Source of the DNA: Dipylidium caninum
Lineage: Eukaryota > Platyhelminthes > Cestoda > Cyclophyllidea > Dipylidiidae
NCBI GenBank assembly: GCA_017562135.1
Contig: QEYB01001387.1
Location: 20,224 to 84,223 of the forward strand
Direction of reading: 5' to 3'
DNA length: 64,000 nt
Shown here piece by piece: positions 11,420 to 23,774 of this stretch; the first letter of the stretch is position 1; each line of letters begins with the position of its first letter. Both the position numbers and the translations under genes were made by a program. Under the pieces are notes generated by a model. The model was given only the letters and a program-made list of their open reading frames with translations, was not told where the DNA came from and made no database searches.

Positions 11420-11463
11420 TTGTACACTGTGCACCAGACCGATCACCACGTTTCGTGAAAGCG

Positions 11464-13580
11464 ATGCTATTTCGCCTGCTCTTTCTCTCTATGCTCTCTA
11501 CCACCAATATTGTCAAGGTTGGTAGCGGCCACAACGCAACTATCATAATGCAGACACAAACTAACAAGTGAGTCAATATTTCATGTGAATTGGTACCTCA
11601 GGCAACTGTCCCAAAGTGCGCAATCTGACAGTAGAAATGAGTAGCATTGTAAACTACCTTGTGGCTCGCACTTTATAATAAAAACCCTCGTCACGTGGCC
11701 TGAAAAGGAGACCATCTGGGAATCCTTTCCTGAGGACGCGTTTTGGACTTCCAGTTGCGCAATTGACGGATTGTCAAACAAGGACTTTAATTGCTCTGCA
11801 GTAGGGCATGATCTGCATTTCAAGTACACACATCGTACACAAGGACGACGTCGGTAGTTTTAGTGAATTCGTCCCCCATACTTTATTCTATTCCTTGCAT
11901 ACAAACTAAGAGTATATGTTATTCATGATTGCTAAAGACATGCCATCAATCTATTTTTTTGTAACAGGAGGAAAGTTGAAATAGCAAAAGCTTATTCCAT
12001 CTCGAATCTGTCTGTTGACCTGCGTCTCATGCGGCGCAACGATGGGTACATTCAAATCAAGAAGGCGTCTTTCCCTAATGTCGAGGTCACTATCAAGCAC
12101 ATTTCGTTGCCCTATACGGTGGAGGAAATTAACAGAATAATATTCGATGTACTTCGTGGGATTCTCCTGAGATCATCCTGTCGCATACAACTAATGAAAG
12201 GTATGCACTGATTACACTTCCATATGTTGATTGATTAAATTTGCACCCCTCGTTAGGGCCTTAGTTGCTTCCGCCCTCCCCCTTTCACCTCTTCCTGTGT
12301 CTACATCTTGGTCAGACTACCCCACTAAGAGGGCAATCCTAGGCTGATGGACATGGCTCCATGTAGGAACGTTGAGACAAAATAAGAGCTTTAAGCTAAA
12401 ATGACATTTGCACACTGAGGAAGGCATCAGGGCTGCGAATAGGCCTGCCTGCACGTAGCAGGCCTTTCTCCCTAAGTCCGGCAATCAGAAGTAAGCAAAT
12501 ACATCAGTTGGACCTGGTCAAGCACCCGAAGCCAGCACGGAGAAGTGTGATGCCGAAAATGTCACGAAGACAGTAGAAGGACTGTGCCTTCTTGCCTGAA
12601 GTGGTGACCTCTGCCAATCTCCGAACCTGAAGAGAGCAATGGACATGGTGATGACCGATTCCAGGAGGTTCTTTCATTCCGCCATACCACACCGATGGTC
12701 ATATGCTCAGCGTTCTGCACCAAAAGCCTAGAAGGATGTATTTCACTGGCACCGGTTACGGAAGCGTAGAATGCATGATGAAACGTGAGCAGTCGTTGAA
12801 ATGGTGAGCGTTTGGAACGGTTGCCAACTGTAGGGCCTGTCTACCACTTTGGCTTGACGAACGTAGTCATATGGCCTGTTTGGAAGGTGCACTCTTCAGC
12901 AAAACACTGCTAAATAAAGAATGGACATGACTGTACAAGGGCTGTGGTATTTGACTCAAGTCTGTTTATTAAAGTTCTTTGTTGCAATTGGCATTTGAGG
13001 TGATTCTACCACCCCAAATTAGGTTTCGTAGGTTAGCGCCTACGGGAGCCCATCACGTGGCCCATTTCCTTCCCAGTCCATTCCATCTTATCGCATCGTG
13101 AACATTCAGAAATGAATGATTTGGATGTTCTCTGATTCGCCGCACGAATGCTACGTTAAGAAAGATAATTTTAACCTACTAACTCACTTTTCGTTTCAGT
13201 GGATCAAGTCGACTTTCATAAAGCAATGCAAAATCTGGTCAGTTGATAACTTGCACATATGTACACGATTTCCTCCCTGATCTCTCTTATCCAACCACAA
13301 TGCCTACTGACACTACGTAGATACACGGTAATGCAGATTTGTTCCGGTAAAGTTTTGGTGATGTGAGCTACGTAAGTTGACTGTCCACAAGTACGAGTCA
13401 CAATTTTCATCCCAAAGTAAAAGGAAAACCCATTTCACTGGAGAAATACAAGTAGTCAGAGCGAACAAATGCAACGATATGTATCTAAGGCGGAGTAATT
13501 TGTAAACGCCCGTTATTCCACGCCCTCCTTTTTATCTAATGACTTTATAACATTTTCTTTAGCGTAAGCAAAGCCAGTGA
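11464..13580 (+). CDS. C1: secreted four-cysteine family protein, subtype C (frameshifted as read)
   Basis: Exons 11464-11567, 11602-11853, 11968-12200, 13200-13237 and 13563-13580. The signal peptide is MLFRLLFLSMLSTT. Exon 4 gives DQVDFHKAMQNL with an intact TTTCAG acceptor, and exon 5 gives RKQSQ then stop. As read, exon 1 has an extra G (ATAATGCAG versus ATAATCAG) and exon 2 has an extra T and an extra A (ACTTTATAATAAAAAC versus ACTTATAATAAAAC), all homopolymer or single-base indels relative to C2. If these are consensus errors, C1 would encode the full-length subtype C protein, with the exon 4 acceptor that C2 has lost. Intron 1 is only 34 bases. Confidence 0.6.
12201..13199 (+). other. 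Intron 3 of C1
   Basis: Retaining this intron would add G-M-H and stop right after exon 3. It contains a diverged version of the block found in A intron 3 (for example GGAGGTTCTTTCATTCC against GGAGATTCTTTCACATGG). A minus-strand open frame at 12504-12692 is kept at 39359-39547, but nothing suggests it is a gene. Confidence 0.45.
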
Positions 13581-14450
13581 AGAGGGAGCAATGCTCGTCG
13601 GAGTGTCCATCAATGGTCTCGACACTTGCCTGTACCAATAAAAAGTGATTGATTCTAGTCAACAATTTTTCAATGGGAAGCTAGTGGTAGGAAACTGAGG
13701 GTAGACTGTCGTTGAGAAAGAAGCTTACTTATTCTAAGAGGGATCGAGAGAAATATCGCGTGCGTCAGCTTTCGAAGCGTGAGGTACGTTGGGTAGACTC
13801 TGTTGCCATCTCGGCACCACATTTGTGGTAAAGAGATTAATTCGTGCAAACAACATGCAAGACACCCCTCCTAATGCCAGAAGAAGAAGCAGAACTCATA
13901 CGTCAGGCTACACATCCTGCAGCATGAGTCTCCCCGTGTCCCAAGGTGTGAGATTAGGAACCTCATGTTCCAACTTCTCTTCGCGCTGCCTTCGCTCACG
14001 TCCATGAACCCGAGTGAGTTTCGGAAGTGAGCAGATGTCACGCCATCCGGCTAGTCGACACAGTGATACGTTGACACTCGCAACACTTTACTGCACTGCA
14101 AGTTGGGGAACTGTCTTCCCCACACGCACTTCGAGTCCGTGAACATCTCCACCCAATGAGTCTGTCGTCAGCTAGTCCCCAGCATTCTTTGGAATGATCA
14201 ACGAAGTGCAACTTGGAGTATTAGCAGCCGTAATGCTTTTCTCACTACGCACCATTCCATCCTTATTAGGGTCGATTTATTGCGATGCAAACCAAATGGT
14301 AAGCAGAGGAATAGGTGAAAAGCAAGGCCCGTCAGCTGCAGGCACTTCTGATTAGCGCATATACTTACTCTCCCCCATAAGTTAACACCAGTGTGCACCT
14401 TCTCTTGCCCGTATGTAATGTGATGCCTGTATGGCAAATAAGCCTTTCTT
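13581..14450. other. C1 3' flank with an inverted exon-3-like remnant
   Basis: The first half is a diverged A-type 3' flank. From about 14.05k the homology flips: 14198-14437 on the minus strand is an open frame containing TGVNLWGRVSICANQKCLQL, which aligns with the exon-3 end of the L paralog (VPTYGRLSEYALPIRASCCL at about 43.3k). Near 14.38k the close match to unit 2 (41.2k) stops abruptly. Confidence 0.4.
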
Positions 14451-15140
14451 GTTCGTTTTCCACCGCGATGTAAATTATACTTGGTGGGGCATCGAAACGG
14501 TCAAAAAAATCCCCTCCACTCAGCTATATGAATGTTCATGGAAAGTTGACGACTGAATAAGATCTCTGTTTTCTTACATCTTTACTAACTTTAACATTGA
14601 CTAAGAGGGTAGAATTTACTAACTCTTGTAGAAGACAAACACAAAAAGGGTAACGAGGAGTTCAACAAAGATAGTAAGCCTTCCTCTACACTTCGCCTTA
14701 AATAATGAACTAATGGAAATGCAAGATGCATTCACCTCTTAAACATTTCTAAATGGCGCTCTATGTGCAAACGGCTGTGCAACCGGACTTCCAGACACCT
14801 CTTTGGCAACCGAGTTGCAGGGGTGCCTCACTTGAAATCACTTGAAATTAATTTCCCCTAAGTTGCACGGGTGCAGATATCTGTTTGCAGAAAGAAGCAG
14901 CGACAAAAAATAGCGTAGCCTCCACAGAATTGGTTATGACCTGCAAGATGTTCACCTTAAGATTTCTTTCTCAGTATCTCCGCTTTTCTTCACCCTCCCA
15001 CCTTGGTCATTGCCACCCCTACAACAACTAATTAGCCCTCTCACTAAGCTCAACACATCTTATCCAACTCCACTCTCCACTCCAACTCCAACTCTACTCC
15101 ACTCCACTCCACTCCAAATCCATTTAAAGTAACTTCCGCC
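14451..15140. other. Diverged spacer with CCACT microsatellite
   Basis: This is a diverged counterpart of 41.25-41.9k, by eye about three quarters identical. It contains a short CCACT/CCAACT tandem tract at about 15064-15116. No gene was found. Confidence 0.5.
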
Positions 15141-17110
15141 TACTACAGTGAAACCATCTGCCACTGGACCCACTATACCCCAATTTAAACATCCACGTCT
15201 TCTACGTTCCATCTCCTGCACTGACGGTAAAAATCGCTATACTCGGACGAGGGCTTCTTTCCTCCACCATGCGTCTATCATTCATGTGCTGCTTTTCCTA
15301 TCAATACACTCTCCCTCCCTCATTCACTAACTCCTATGTTGTTACCTCTCTGTGACTATGAATTAAGACTCATGTATTTAAATTGATCAGACGTTTTGCT
15401 TCACCTCACTCCCTCCTTATTTGACCTCAATCCTCACCCCACAGGAAGAAGGTTGGTTGACATCCGTCTGTATGAAACTGGTCAACTCAATGAGAAACTC
15501 GTCGTCTCGTAGTGACTTTTGTTGCCCAGCTGCAGTAGAGGCCCACGTTGTACATTTCGATGGTCGTTGGGAGCTCCTCACTGAGGTTAGCGTTGTTCAA
15601 GTGAATTGTAACAAGGCATTAGGGAAAAAGAAGGAAGAATAGGGAACAATTAACGGTCGCACATAGCGATGATTAACCCTATGTGGGCATTTTAATTGCC
15701 CGTTATTTTACTTGAAATGACCTCCCATTTCCTTTTTGACCAAGATGACTCAGTGTCAGTAGATAACTGGCACAGATAAGCCGATGAATATTGGTCGAGA
15801 AGCTACGGTTGCCAAGGTAGAGCATACTGTGTTCGAGTGTTAGTCGGTGTAATAAGCAAGAAAAACATCAAGTGGTGAAAGTCACAACAAACACCGTCTC
15901 TAATTACAAGTATGGAGGTCGAAGTTTTCAGTTCAACTCGTCAAGTCGCCCAATTGAACATGGTCACCTTCGGAGTCATTCTTAAGCTCGTCCACACCAC
16001 CGATTGCAATCTCCTTCTCACCATCCCCTCAACGCCAACATATCTCTTACGATATTGAAGCCTAAAATGATATTCACTACACCGCTTGTCGCCATCACAG
16101 CAGACACACACTGCCTCACCTCATACGTCGTTTGTGAATGCAGATAACAATGGTGCGGATCACAGCTGAATTCGTCTACGCCTAAAGCAGTTGTCATTCA
16201 ACTGAGTTGCGGTAGTTTTTCAACACCCACAAACCAGGATGTCAGGCTAATATCAACCCCAATAAAACATAATGCTGAAGTCATGAAAACAATGATTCGG
16301 TCTGCGAAGGAGAGTTGGACTATACGACAGTCTAAATCTTATTCGCTTCCTTGTTCCCAACGAATGCATTACAATCTCTTAGATATTGTGATTTATCAAC
16401 TGCCAAATGTCAGCCGCATCCTTGGTTGAAAACCATTGCCATTGTGATTAAATTCACATTCCCATCATTGAAACAACCGGAAAGGCGACTTTACTCCCAT
16501 GTTGCACAGTTTGTGATAAACTCTCCTAACACATGCAGATAAGGGCTGTTAAAAGAGGAAAACCAGCATCTATTTCACGCAAAACTCACAGTGGTGGAAG
16601 ATGGAGACATGGACACCAAAGTGATCGATGGTCAATGCATGCACGGGCTGAGCTGGAAAAACTCACCTCATTTGTGCGTCTGCAATTGGTCTGCCTTTCC
16701 CCAGCACCACTCACTTGGGCGGGGTCAGTCGTGATTCGCATTTATCTGCAGAGGGACACGACCTTCCCCACACCACACTGTTCAAGGGGGACGTTAGGCT
16801 GATATTTGTGCATACGTTAAACAGTGCCTAATCACTCGACCCAACAGATGGAATATCAGTTACTGATGCTTTAGTTTCGCAATGAGATGGGGTCTGCATT
16901 TGACTGCTCATCCCTGAAGTCATCACTGATCCACATGTGGCCCAATGTCACCACTTTGACGTGAGCATGGCAGGCACTTTGAAATGAGATTTTTAGACGC
17001 GATTTGTGAAGTAAAAGTAAAGTATGCCTGTGGAAGGAGCACAGGTCATCCTGAAAGACCATAAGTTCGTCGCGTGCGACAATGGCTTCTGAAAATAGGT
17101 TGCCTAACAT
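15141..17110 (-). pseudogene. Inverted, diverged M/G-like module
   Basis: Reverse-complement homology to the A1 3' region (5.8-7.3k). It includes an exon-5-side match near 15.58k, the acidic-exon equivalent at about 16.07-15.93k (keeping GEKEIAIGGVDELKNDSEGD but with a one-base deletion upstream of it), and the flank of that exon to about 16.5k. Several short frames remain (plus 15421-15642, minus 16871-17110) with no conserved partner. I treat the block as a relic. Confidence 0.4.
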
Positions 17111-17935
17111 CCCTTCCCTTTTCGAAGCAATGCGAGGAAAATTAGCGTCCCCTCAAGGCAATTCGGTGTGCCCATTGGCTTCTCCGGGCCCCCGTGGTTG
17201 TGCCATCATTGTCTTACTGTCACCCGACTGCACGTTCAACAATCTCGCCTGTGCTGGTCAGGCAGTCCGATGAACCAGTGACCACGAACTTACTTTGACG
17301 CAAGCGAAAAATATTGGCAGCTGACCCGTAGAGTCTGAAGAGACCTAGGAATTCGATATGCCAATCCACTGACGGATCAATGACGTATTGTATCAACGCC
17401 TGGCTCACCAAAAAATTTGTTCACAACGGAACGCAGCAATATTAAATACAATCTGAAACTGGATGCGGCAAGCTGGCGCTCTTCGTCTCATATTTTTAAC
17501 TCTGTAGATTTTGTTCGCCTAATTTCAATCTCATCAAATCTGTCCTTTCCACAACAGCTCGCTGCTGTTCCATATCGATAGTTGTGGGTGAGAAAGCGGA
17601 CAGAATTCATGCTCATCCGTTCTATCCATGAAGTACTGCATTCGTGACAATCGTGTCCAATGGCGACGTGGCATTTTGTATAAATCTGTGGAGCAACGGG
17701 TGTGCAGAGCAAGTCGAAAACTCACACGCTTTACGGGTTTACTTGCTCCAATGCGTGTAATCATCACTTGCTTGTTCAGCTTCGTGATGGATGATGTGAT
17801 TTATGCCATGCTTGTCACACACTGCGGAGTTTGCTAACGAGGGTGCGAGCTGCAGTAGGTCCCCAATTAATCTGCGCATAAATTGGATGGTGAAGTGCCT
17901 TACATTCATGAACACCTTGGACCGAAGGTGGCAAA
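17111..17935. other. Diverged R-like sequence left of the inversion
   Basis: The 17.47-17.72k part resembles the R module at 10.96-11.1k (GCTGGCGCTCTTCGTCTCA and following), strongly diverged. No coding exon could be supported. Confidence 0.35.
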
Positions 17936-18425
17936 GTTGGTGAAGTAGACTTCATGCGGGAGATTGAGGCTGCGCCTTAAAGACGATGGTGTGCATGTGG
18001 CTGAAGTGCTGCTGCTGGGTCGGTCGACAACTGGGAAGGCGTTCGTATTCTCTCACTAATGCGGCTGAATGGGAGAAGCCATTTTCGAAGGCTTCTGTAG
18101 AACGCACGAACGCACATGATTCCAATTACTTTAGCCACTTCACAGACTGTTTAACATCTGACACCACTGATACTGTCATTCTATTGCCACCTTTTTCTTC
18201 GCAAAATTCAATTGTCCAGCCTACGCCAAATTCATCTCGACGGTCCACAAATTTCTACCTTTCCTCGATCACAATACTTCATGTTTTCCGGCGCCACTGA
18301 ATTTCCAGATTTTCAGCATTTTCGATAGATAAAGGATTAGATTAAAGTGGACAAGTGTGTGACAAATCGCAAGCTTGAGTACCGTCAAATCTCTGGCACT
18401 GGTTCAAGCTTCATGAGGTAAAAAC

Positions 18426-18710
18426 GTGCTTACTTTGCCCAGAAAAGGCATCAGAAGAGGCAGCCTATCTACTACACTCCATTCAATTCCTTCCACGCGA
18501 CACGACACGGAAAGCATCCCGTCCTTGACGCAGTTCACTCTTTTGCATCACTTTGCGACGGAAAACCTCTTCGTTACACAAGCTGCAATCTCCCTTGCCA
18601 ACTCTATGCACACTCAACCCTTCCCCGTCTACCCCAATGGAAAGCAAACTACGCCGTACACACCATCTCCCTACTTCTATTTGATACTTGCACTTCAGCT
18701 CAACACTTAA
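18426..18710 (+). other. K1: conserved open frame antisense to the E1 3' flank
   Basis: The frame contains ATENLFVTQAAISLANSMHT and aligns in the same frame with 42030-42341 (NLFSTKQAISHANSMHTQ); another copy is on the minus strand at 50183-50574. Frame conservation between diverged copies hints at a former exon, possibly exon-3-like, but the match is weak. Confidence 0.35.
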
Positions 18711-19106
18711 CAGTTCCACGTGAGCACCGGGACTGTGGGGCGTCACTCGTAACTCGGATTTATATCTAATAGGGCACTTTTGCATCTGTTTCAATTCAAC
18801 GCCACGATTTCCATATTGTGAGGTGCAAGATAAGGACAGAACCTACCCAACCTCTCCGTAAACCATTGTATGTCTCCATTGACTAAGCATAATCCCTGTG
18901 CTTTAAAATTCATTTGGCTTTCCCCTAAAAACTGCAGCAATCCCCTCAATTCAGCGCTACTCGCACAACACGGAAAGAGGGTTGACTGGCACCCAACATT
19001 GTACACTGGCACATGTATCAGCAACTAGGCGTCGCTTCTACAAATTCTGTTGACCAGCAATCGCAGAGGCCGCAGAAGTTGAACTCCCACGATGACGCCC
19101 CTCTCA

Positions 19107-21025
19107 TCACTGACTTTGGCGTAGCTGTGAAACAAGTGGAATATGGACAAGAGTGGAAGAGAGTGGATGAGTAGGGAATGGTTAGTGGTGCAAAATATCA
19201 CATCTTAGATAAACCTCATAACTTGTTGTCTCCACTCAATTTGTCATGGTCCGTTTACTAATGGGGCTCTCTCATTTACTTCCACCTAAGCCGTTTCCCA
19301 AGCCACAGCTAGCTGGCAATGGGACAACCATTGAAAACCCCTTGCAACTTAGGCGTTGGCAGGAAGCTGACAAACGGAGGGACAAACTAAAGTGAAGTAG
19401 ATCTCATCACTGCACTAGAGCGGTGTCTACCTAATGGAAAGAAGGCATTTAAATAGACAAGTAGTGGTAATGAAAGGGGATTGTCACAGATATATGGGCA
19501 AAGCCCAACTTAAGCAACTAAACCAGTTTCCCCATTGCTGCTTTCATAGAAATCCCTTGATTGGATCTGAAATGACAAATGCTACGCGCGTTAGTTTGCA
19601 ATAACAGTGGGTGATAAAGATGAGGCTTCTTGCCAGACCACATGTGAATAATGGCTGGCGTGAGTCGTGGAAGAACGCGAGAAACGCTACTTAGCATATT
19701 GACGAATATCATGAATTATTATCGTATTTCGAAAGTGCCATCTCAAATTGTGCGCCACGCTGTCTTCACTCGCGCTCATACGAACTAGAGGCAGCAGTAG
19801 ACAGTGCTCCTTCCGTCTTCGTTCTCACTCTACGGCATTGCATTCGTCTGCTAGTACTCCTTGCCATCGTTCTTGCCTTCGAGCTCATGGTCGTCAGACT
19901 CCCATTAGAGGGAAAACAACGTTCAAAATTACAGTGTTTGCAGCTATTCCATCTTAATGAATTCGCAGAAGTCCGCAATTCCATTGGCATCTTCTTTCCG
20001 CAAACCAGCCTTCTTACTGTTAATGACCGCTAGTCTTCGGAGAAATGATTAATTAGTTTTTAAATAATCCTGCTCATTTTCTGAGCACAGAATGATGGTG
20101 AGAGGGAGGACAAGACACCAGCCAAACCCAATGCCCAACACAAATGCTTACGAATGTCTTACGTGAAAGTAAATTAAAGCATACCTCGTCTTTCCTCCAT
20201 TGGCAGGATGTCATTAGAAGAACCTTCTGAAAACCCACGATTATGATTGTTTCAAGTTCCTCGTTCCCCATAACTGAAGTGAAATGTGCTTGCTTCATGA
20301 CTTCGGGACCTCAATAGACGCTTTCGTGATTCGTATGAACGAATCGTCCTGCTGCATGAGACGAAGGTTAATGGCCAAATTGTAGATAGAGTAGGCTAGC
20401 TCTATTGCCACTTCCCTACAACACGTGACAAAATGCATCCAAGTCAAATGTTTGCAGAAGTAATATGGACAAATAGAGTACTACAAGCGGTTCGTAGAAC
20501 ACGCCTACCAGAAACCTACCTGCCATTCTTCATGAAAGGTCTCTGTAGCTGAAATGCAAGTTGCTCACAACAACAAAGCAATTGAAGACACTGCTTGCAG
20601 ATGCGTCAGTGAGCATTCTGATGTCCAAGAGGATTCCCTCGGAGCCGATTTCCAGGTGACCTCACCAAGGGGCCACTTAAAGATTAGGTATCGTAAGCGC
20701 GAGTCACGAGAGTAATTGGCAATGCGACTAATTCCTGTTGTAACATTGTGCACTGTGGGACAGTTGCCTGAAGTGGAGGAAAAGAATGGTTACATCTACT
20801 CCTACCACCGCGGAATTCCTCTTCTTCTTCTTCTTCTTCTTCTTCTCCTTCTTCGTCTTCTTCTTCTTTTTTCTTCTTCTCCCCAAATGACACTTCCGTG
20901 TGCATTCAGAGTTAACTCACTTGTTGGACTGTGTCTCATTCTGATAACTGCATCATCTGTTCGATCGGCGGCGGAGGTAGTGGCGAGAGAAAGCGTGGAG
21001 AGAAGGAATATTGATAGACAAACAT
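19107..21025 (-). CDS. E1: secreted four-cysteine family protein, subtype E (indel-laden as read)
   Basis: Exons in transcription order: 21025-20921, 20767-20520, 20415-20185, 19566-19524, 19124-19107. Every exon matches E2, but with single-base insertions and deletions: three in or just before exon 1, four in exon 2 and about six in exon 3. I found no base substitution in exons 2 or 3. That pattern is unlike pseudogene decay and suggests consensus error, so E1 may really encode a protein nearly identical to E2. As read, no full-length frame exists. The (GAA)n tract in intron 1 is shared with E2. Confidence 0.55.
20818..20882. repeat. (CTT)n microsatellite in E1 intron 1
   Basis: A trinucleotide tract, with the (GAA)n strand matching transcription of E1. 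It is equivalent to 48180-48238 in E2. Apparent acidic or basic ORFs through it are artefacts of the repeat. Confidence 0.85.
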
Positions 21026-21069
21026 AACTTTTCGTGGAAAAGCAGGTGAGCTTAGTGCACAGCATTCAA

Positions 21070-21075
21070 TTTATA
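21070..21075 (-). promoter_or_regulatory. TATA box of gene E1
   Basis: Reverse complement of GGTATAAATTGAATGC, 45 bases upstream of the E1 start codon. Confidence 0.7.
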
Positions 21076-21079
21076 CCTT

Positions 21080-21985
21080 GAAGCGCGATGTGACGGCGGC
21101 GTGCATTTCACCATCCAGATCATTTAGTCTGGATTCGTTCAATTTAATCAGCTTCAAGGACATCACACTCACCCCCAAGATTGCAGCCGTGTTGTGCTGC
21201 CAGCAACATGACTACTTTTTCCTCTTTCGCATTATGTGCGAAGTAACTACCAAAGAAAAGGAGTGTGCATGTCGTCATCGTAGTGTTAGTATCCTGCAGA
21301 GTAATCAGACACCACCACAAGCGTGTGAAAGAGAATCACTTTTTACTGCTCCGACTGACGAAATTGTGCAACGTGGTCACCTTCGTGGTCACATTTGCCT
21401 AGTTCCAACTCTAATTACTATTGCGGAATCTACCGTTCTCCATCGCGACACCGCGTCCAACCGATGGGAATTCATGAATGGTAAATGAATGTGGGTGACG
21501 AAGACACGAGTAGGCCTTGTGAGTTAGAACAATTTTGAGCTCAAGTTTTTCTGTGTTATTCTCTAATTCACAATTACAACGTGAAGATGCAACCGGCATA
21601 GCTGAGATACAGCTGCCTAAAGGAGAAGGTAAAATGAAATATCCACTTTGGTTGTTATGAATAGAATGCATGGTCAAAAGCACTTTCACATGCCTTTTGT
21701 CTGTCAGGCGAGAAACACCTTCATCGAGGTCAGTTGTTGGTGCTGTGGCAGAGTGAGGCCGTCTTGATTTGTATTGCTTTAATCTTCGACGAGATCTGAG
21801 ACAATAACAGTTCGCGGGTACAGATAAAATAGCGAGAGATACTGAGTGTCAGCTCTCGACTTGGCTACAGAGCAGAATATATATGCGCTGCTCTAAGTGC
21901 GTGCAGAGGGATATAAAGGTAGTTGTAGCATTTCGCAGCAAAGCTGTTTTATTTTTGATAAAAAGAATGAAAAATACGCAGACAA
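21080..21985. other. 5' flank of gene E1
   Basis: Matches the E2 upstream flank (47.1-47.97k) in inverted orientation and, more weakly, the A flanks. Open frames on both strands (21078-21488 plus and 21411-21689 minus) recur partly in E2 but have no splice context. No gene called. Confidence 0.4.
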
Positions 21986-21999
21986 TTGACATATCAGTG

Positions 22000-22620
22000 C
22001 TCAACAGACCCACATGGGAAGAATATTGTCCGAAACCGCGGTGCAGCATAATGTTGCGAGTGCCGTGACATCTGAACACATTCTACCTCATCATGTGACA
22101 CACAATGTCAGGAATACTTCTTTAGCTCCCACTTTGCTCTATCCGCCTTTAACAGAAGTTAGGGAGGGGGTTGGGACAGACTGTAATTTAGTTGTCTCCC
22201 CCCTCATTGACCTCGAGTATTCTGGTGCCCCATCCGAGAAACGGATTGTGCACTGCTTTTATGTCTGAACTGTGTGTTGAGTTCTCAGCAGTATGTCTGC
22301 TCCTCTGCTGCGAGTACCCACGCAGATACATATCCCTCGCAACTGTCTAACCGTCTCCTTCGCACCGACCCATCCGGTGAGTGGTAACTGCGCATGTTTC
22401 ATCATTGTCATCCTCCTCTTCTCATTGCACATCCACGGCACTGGGTGGCGGTTAACAAAATTGTTGCCAACCCCAGAGTTATTGCCTACACTCACGGACC
22501 TAGGCCATGCAGAAGCATCCGGTCCCAACGGCAGCAGAAGTACCAAAGCGTCTAAGCGAAAGCACACTTCAGATATATGCTGAAACATCGAGTAGCTTAG
22601 TGGTCTGAGAGTTGGTAGTC
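22000..22620 (+). other. G1: conserved open-frame module, broken copy
   Basis: Matches G2 (43.57-44.20k) starting at CTCAACAGACCCACATGGG. The G2 frame of 197 codons is split here by small indels (a frame from 22014 ends at 22268, and the remainder is shifted). The start (GRILSETAVQHNV) is homologous to the G-like frame at 6950. No signal peptide or domain recognised. Confidence 0.4.
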
Positions 22621-22656
22621 TGCGGAGGAGCAGGCGAAAGAAGGCGTCAAAGGGGT

Positions 22657-22759
22657 TTGACAATGGTGGTGGTTGAGAGCATAGAGAGAAAGAGCAGGCG
22701 AAATAGCATCGCTTTCACGAAACGTGGTGATCGGTCTGGTGCACAGTGTACAATTTATA
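22657..22759 (-). pseudogene. Orphan promoter plus partial exon 1 of subtype C
   Basis: On the minus strand, a subtype C TATA box (22759-22754) and start codon (22709-22707) lead into MLFRLLFLSMLSTTTIVK. The homology to C exon 1 then breaks and the frame stops within two codons in G1 sequence. It marks the end of the inverted-repeat arm in unit 1. The promoter core is intact, so it could still drive a transcript antisense to G1. Confidence 0.6.
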
Positions 22760-22935
22760 CCTTAAAGCATGTTGTGTCTTTGATTTCACACATTGGTGGG
22801 CAGTCACAAACATCACAGTAGTTATGAAACGTTGAACTCAAAAGTAGGCGGCAATAGAGTAGAAGGGTGAAGTGTGTGTTGGCTGAATGATTAAAACAAC
22901 GAAAACGCAGTCAGCGTAATCTAGTTATTATATAG

Positions 22936-23766
22936 TTTAATCTGGTTGGTGGCAAAAGCCAGTGGTGAATTGGCCGCGCAATGACAGTTTGTTGATTTGG
23001 TTTATCTTGCAGATGCTGGCAGGAACTGCGCAGGATCGCCCTCCAGCTCATTGCAGATGGAGACGATGAAGCCAATTTGTGTGCCTTCCCCCAAAACCAT
23101 CGAGTTCTGTGGCGATAGTTGTGTTCTGAGGAGAAGGGACGTCTAATAACACAGACTTGAATCACCGAGACAAGTGAGACGAAAGAGCGCCAGTTGTGTT
23201 TTAGTTGGCGAAATGTGAATGAAAACTGTCTCCAGTTATTTTCTCATTCTCTCCGCTACCTATGTCAAGAACAACAAAACCTTTTTTGGTGAGCAATCAG
23301 CGACTCGACTGCGCCTCAACAACGAAATAGGGCATTACAAAGAAATGTACATTGTCTATTTGTTGACAGGTAATTCCACCACTGGGCACAGAACGCAGCC
23401 ACCAACTTAAGGTGAACCTGAGGTCTTCCTCCCGAATTCATGTCGAGAACGCATTGAAAGTGGTCTGGATGATGGAAAACACACTGTCGGCAGCACCTGC
23501 ACCTTCACACAATTTTGTTGGAATCGACATAGTGTTTTGCAGAGGCTACTAAGGAATCCACATGCATTACCGGAATAGAAGAAGCTTGGCTTTAGTCCAC
23601 GTCAAAAGCAACGGTCTTCGAACGACCACTCGGTGAATATGAAAGAGATCTGCCACTTGTGCTTCTGCCGATGAGGTGGTCTTCTCACAGGAGAGGAGGC
23701 ATACTTACTTACTTTCACAGTATTGCCCTATTTCTTCCAATGTTGCACTATCGTCTAAAAATTTAG
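22936..23766 (+). pseudogene. R2: relic with exon-1-like and cysteine-less exon-2 segments
   Basis: Inverted copy of R1. The exon-1-like part begins at 23219 (MKTVSSYFLILSATYVK). The exon-2 homolog is at 23596-23766 after GGCTTTAG, carrying one extra A (GTCAAAAGC) that shifts the frame relative to 37434-37265 and 52259-52428. Near 23360 a segment GNSTTGHRTQPPT then stop aligns with the beginning of exon 2 (NCPTVHNVTT). Confidence 0.45.
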
Positions 23767-23774
23767 TTTACTCG

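Larger units (their letters stand above)
17940..21985 (-). other. E block, inverted relative to unit 2
   Basis: The reverse complement of this 4-kb block matches 47.09-51.03k almost base for base. Breakpoints are near GAAGT at 17.94k/51.03k and near GTCTGCG at 21.98k/47.09k. The block carries gene E1, its promoter and its 3' K segment. Confidence 0.7.
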
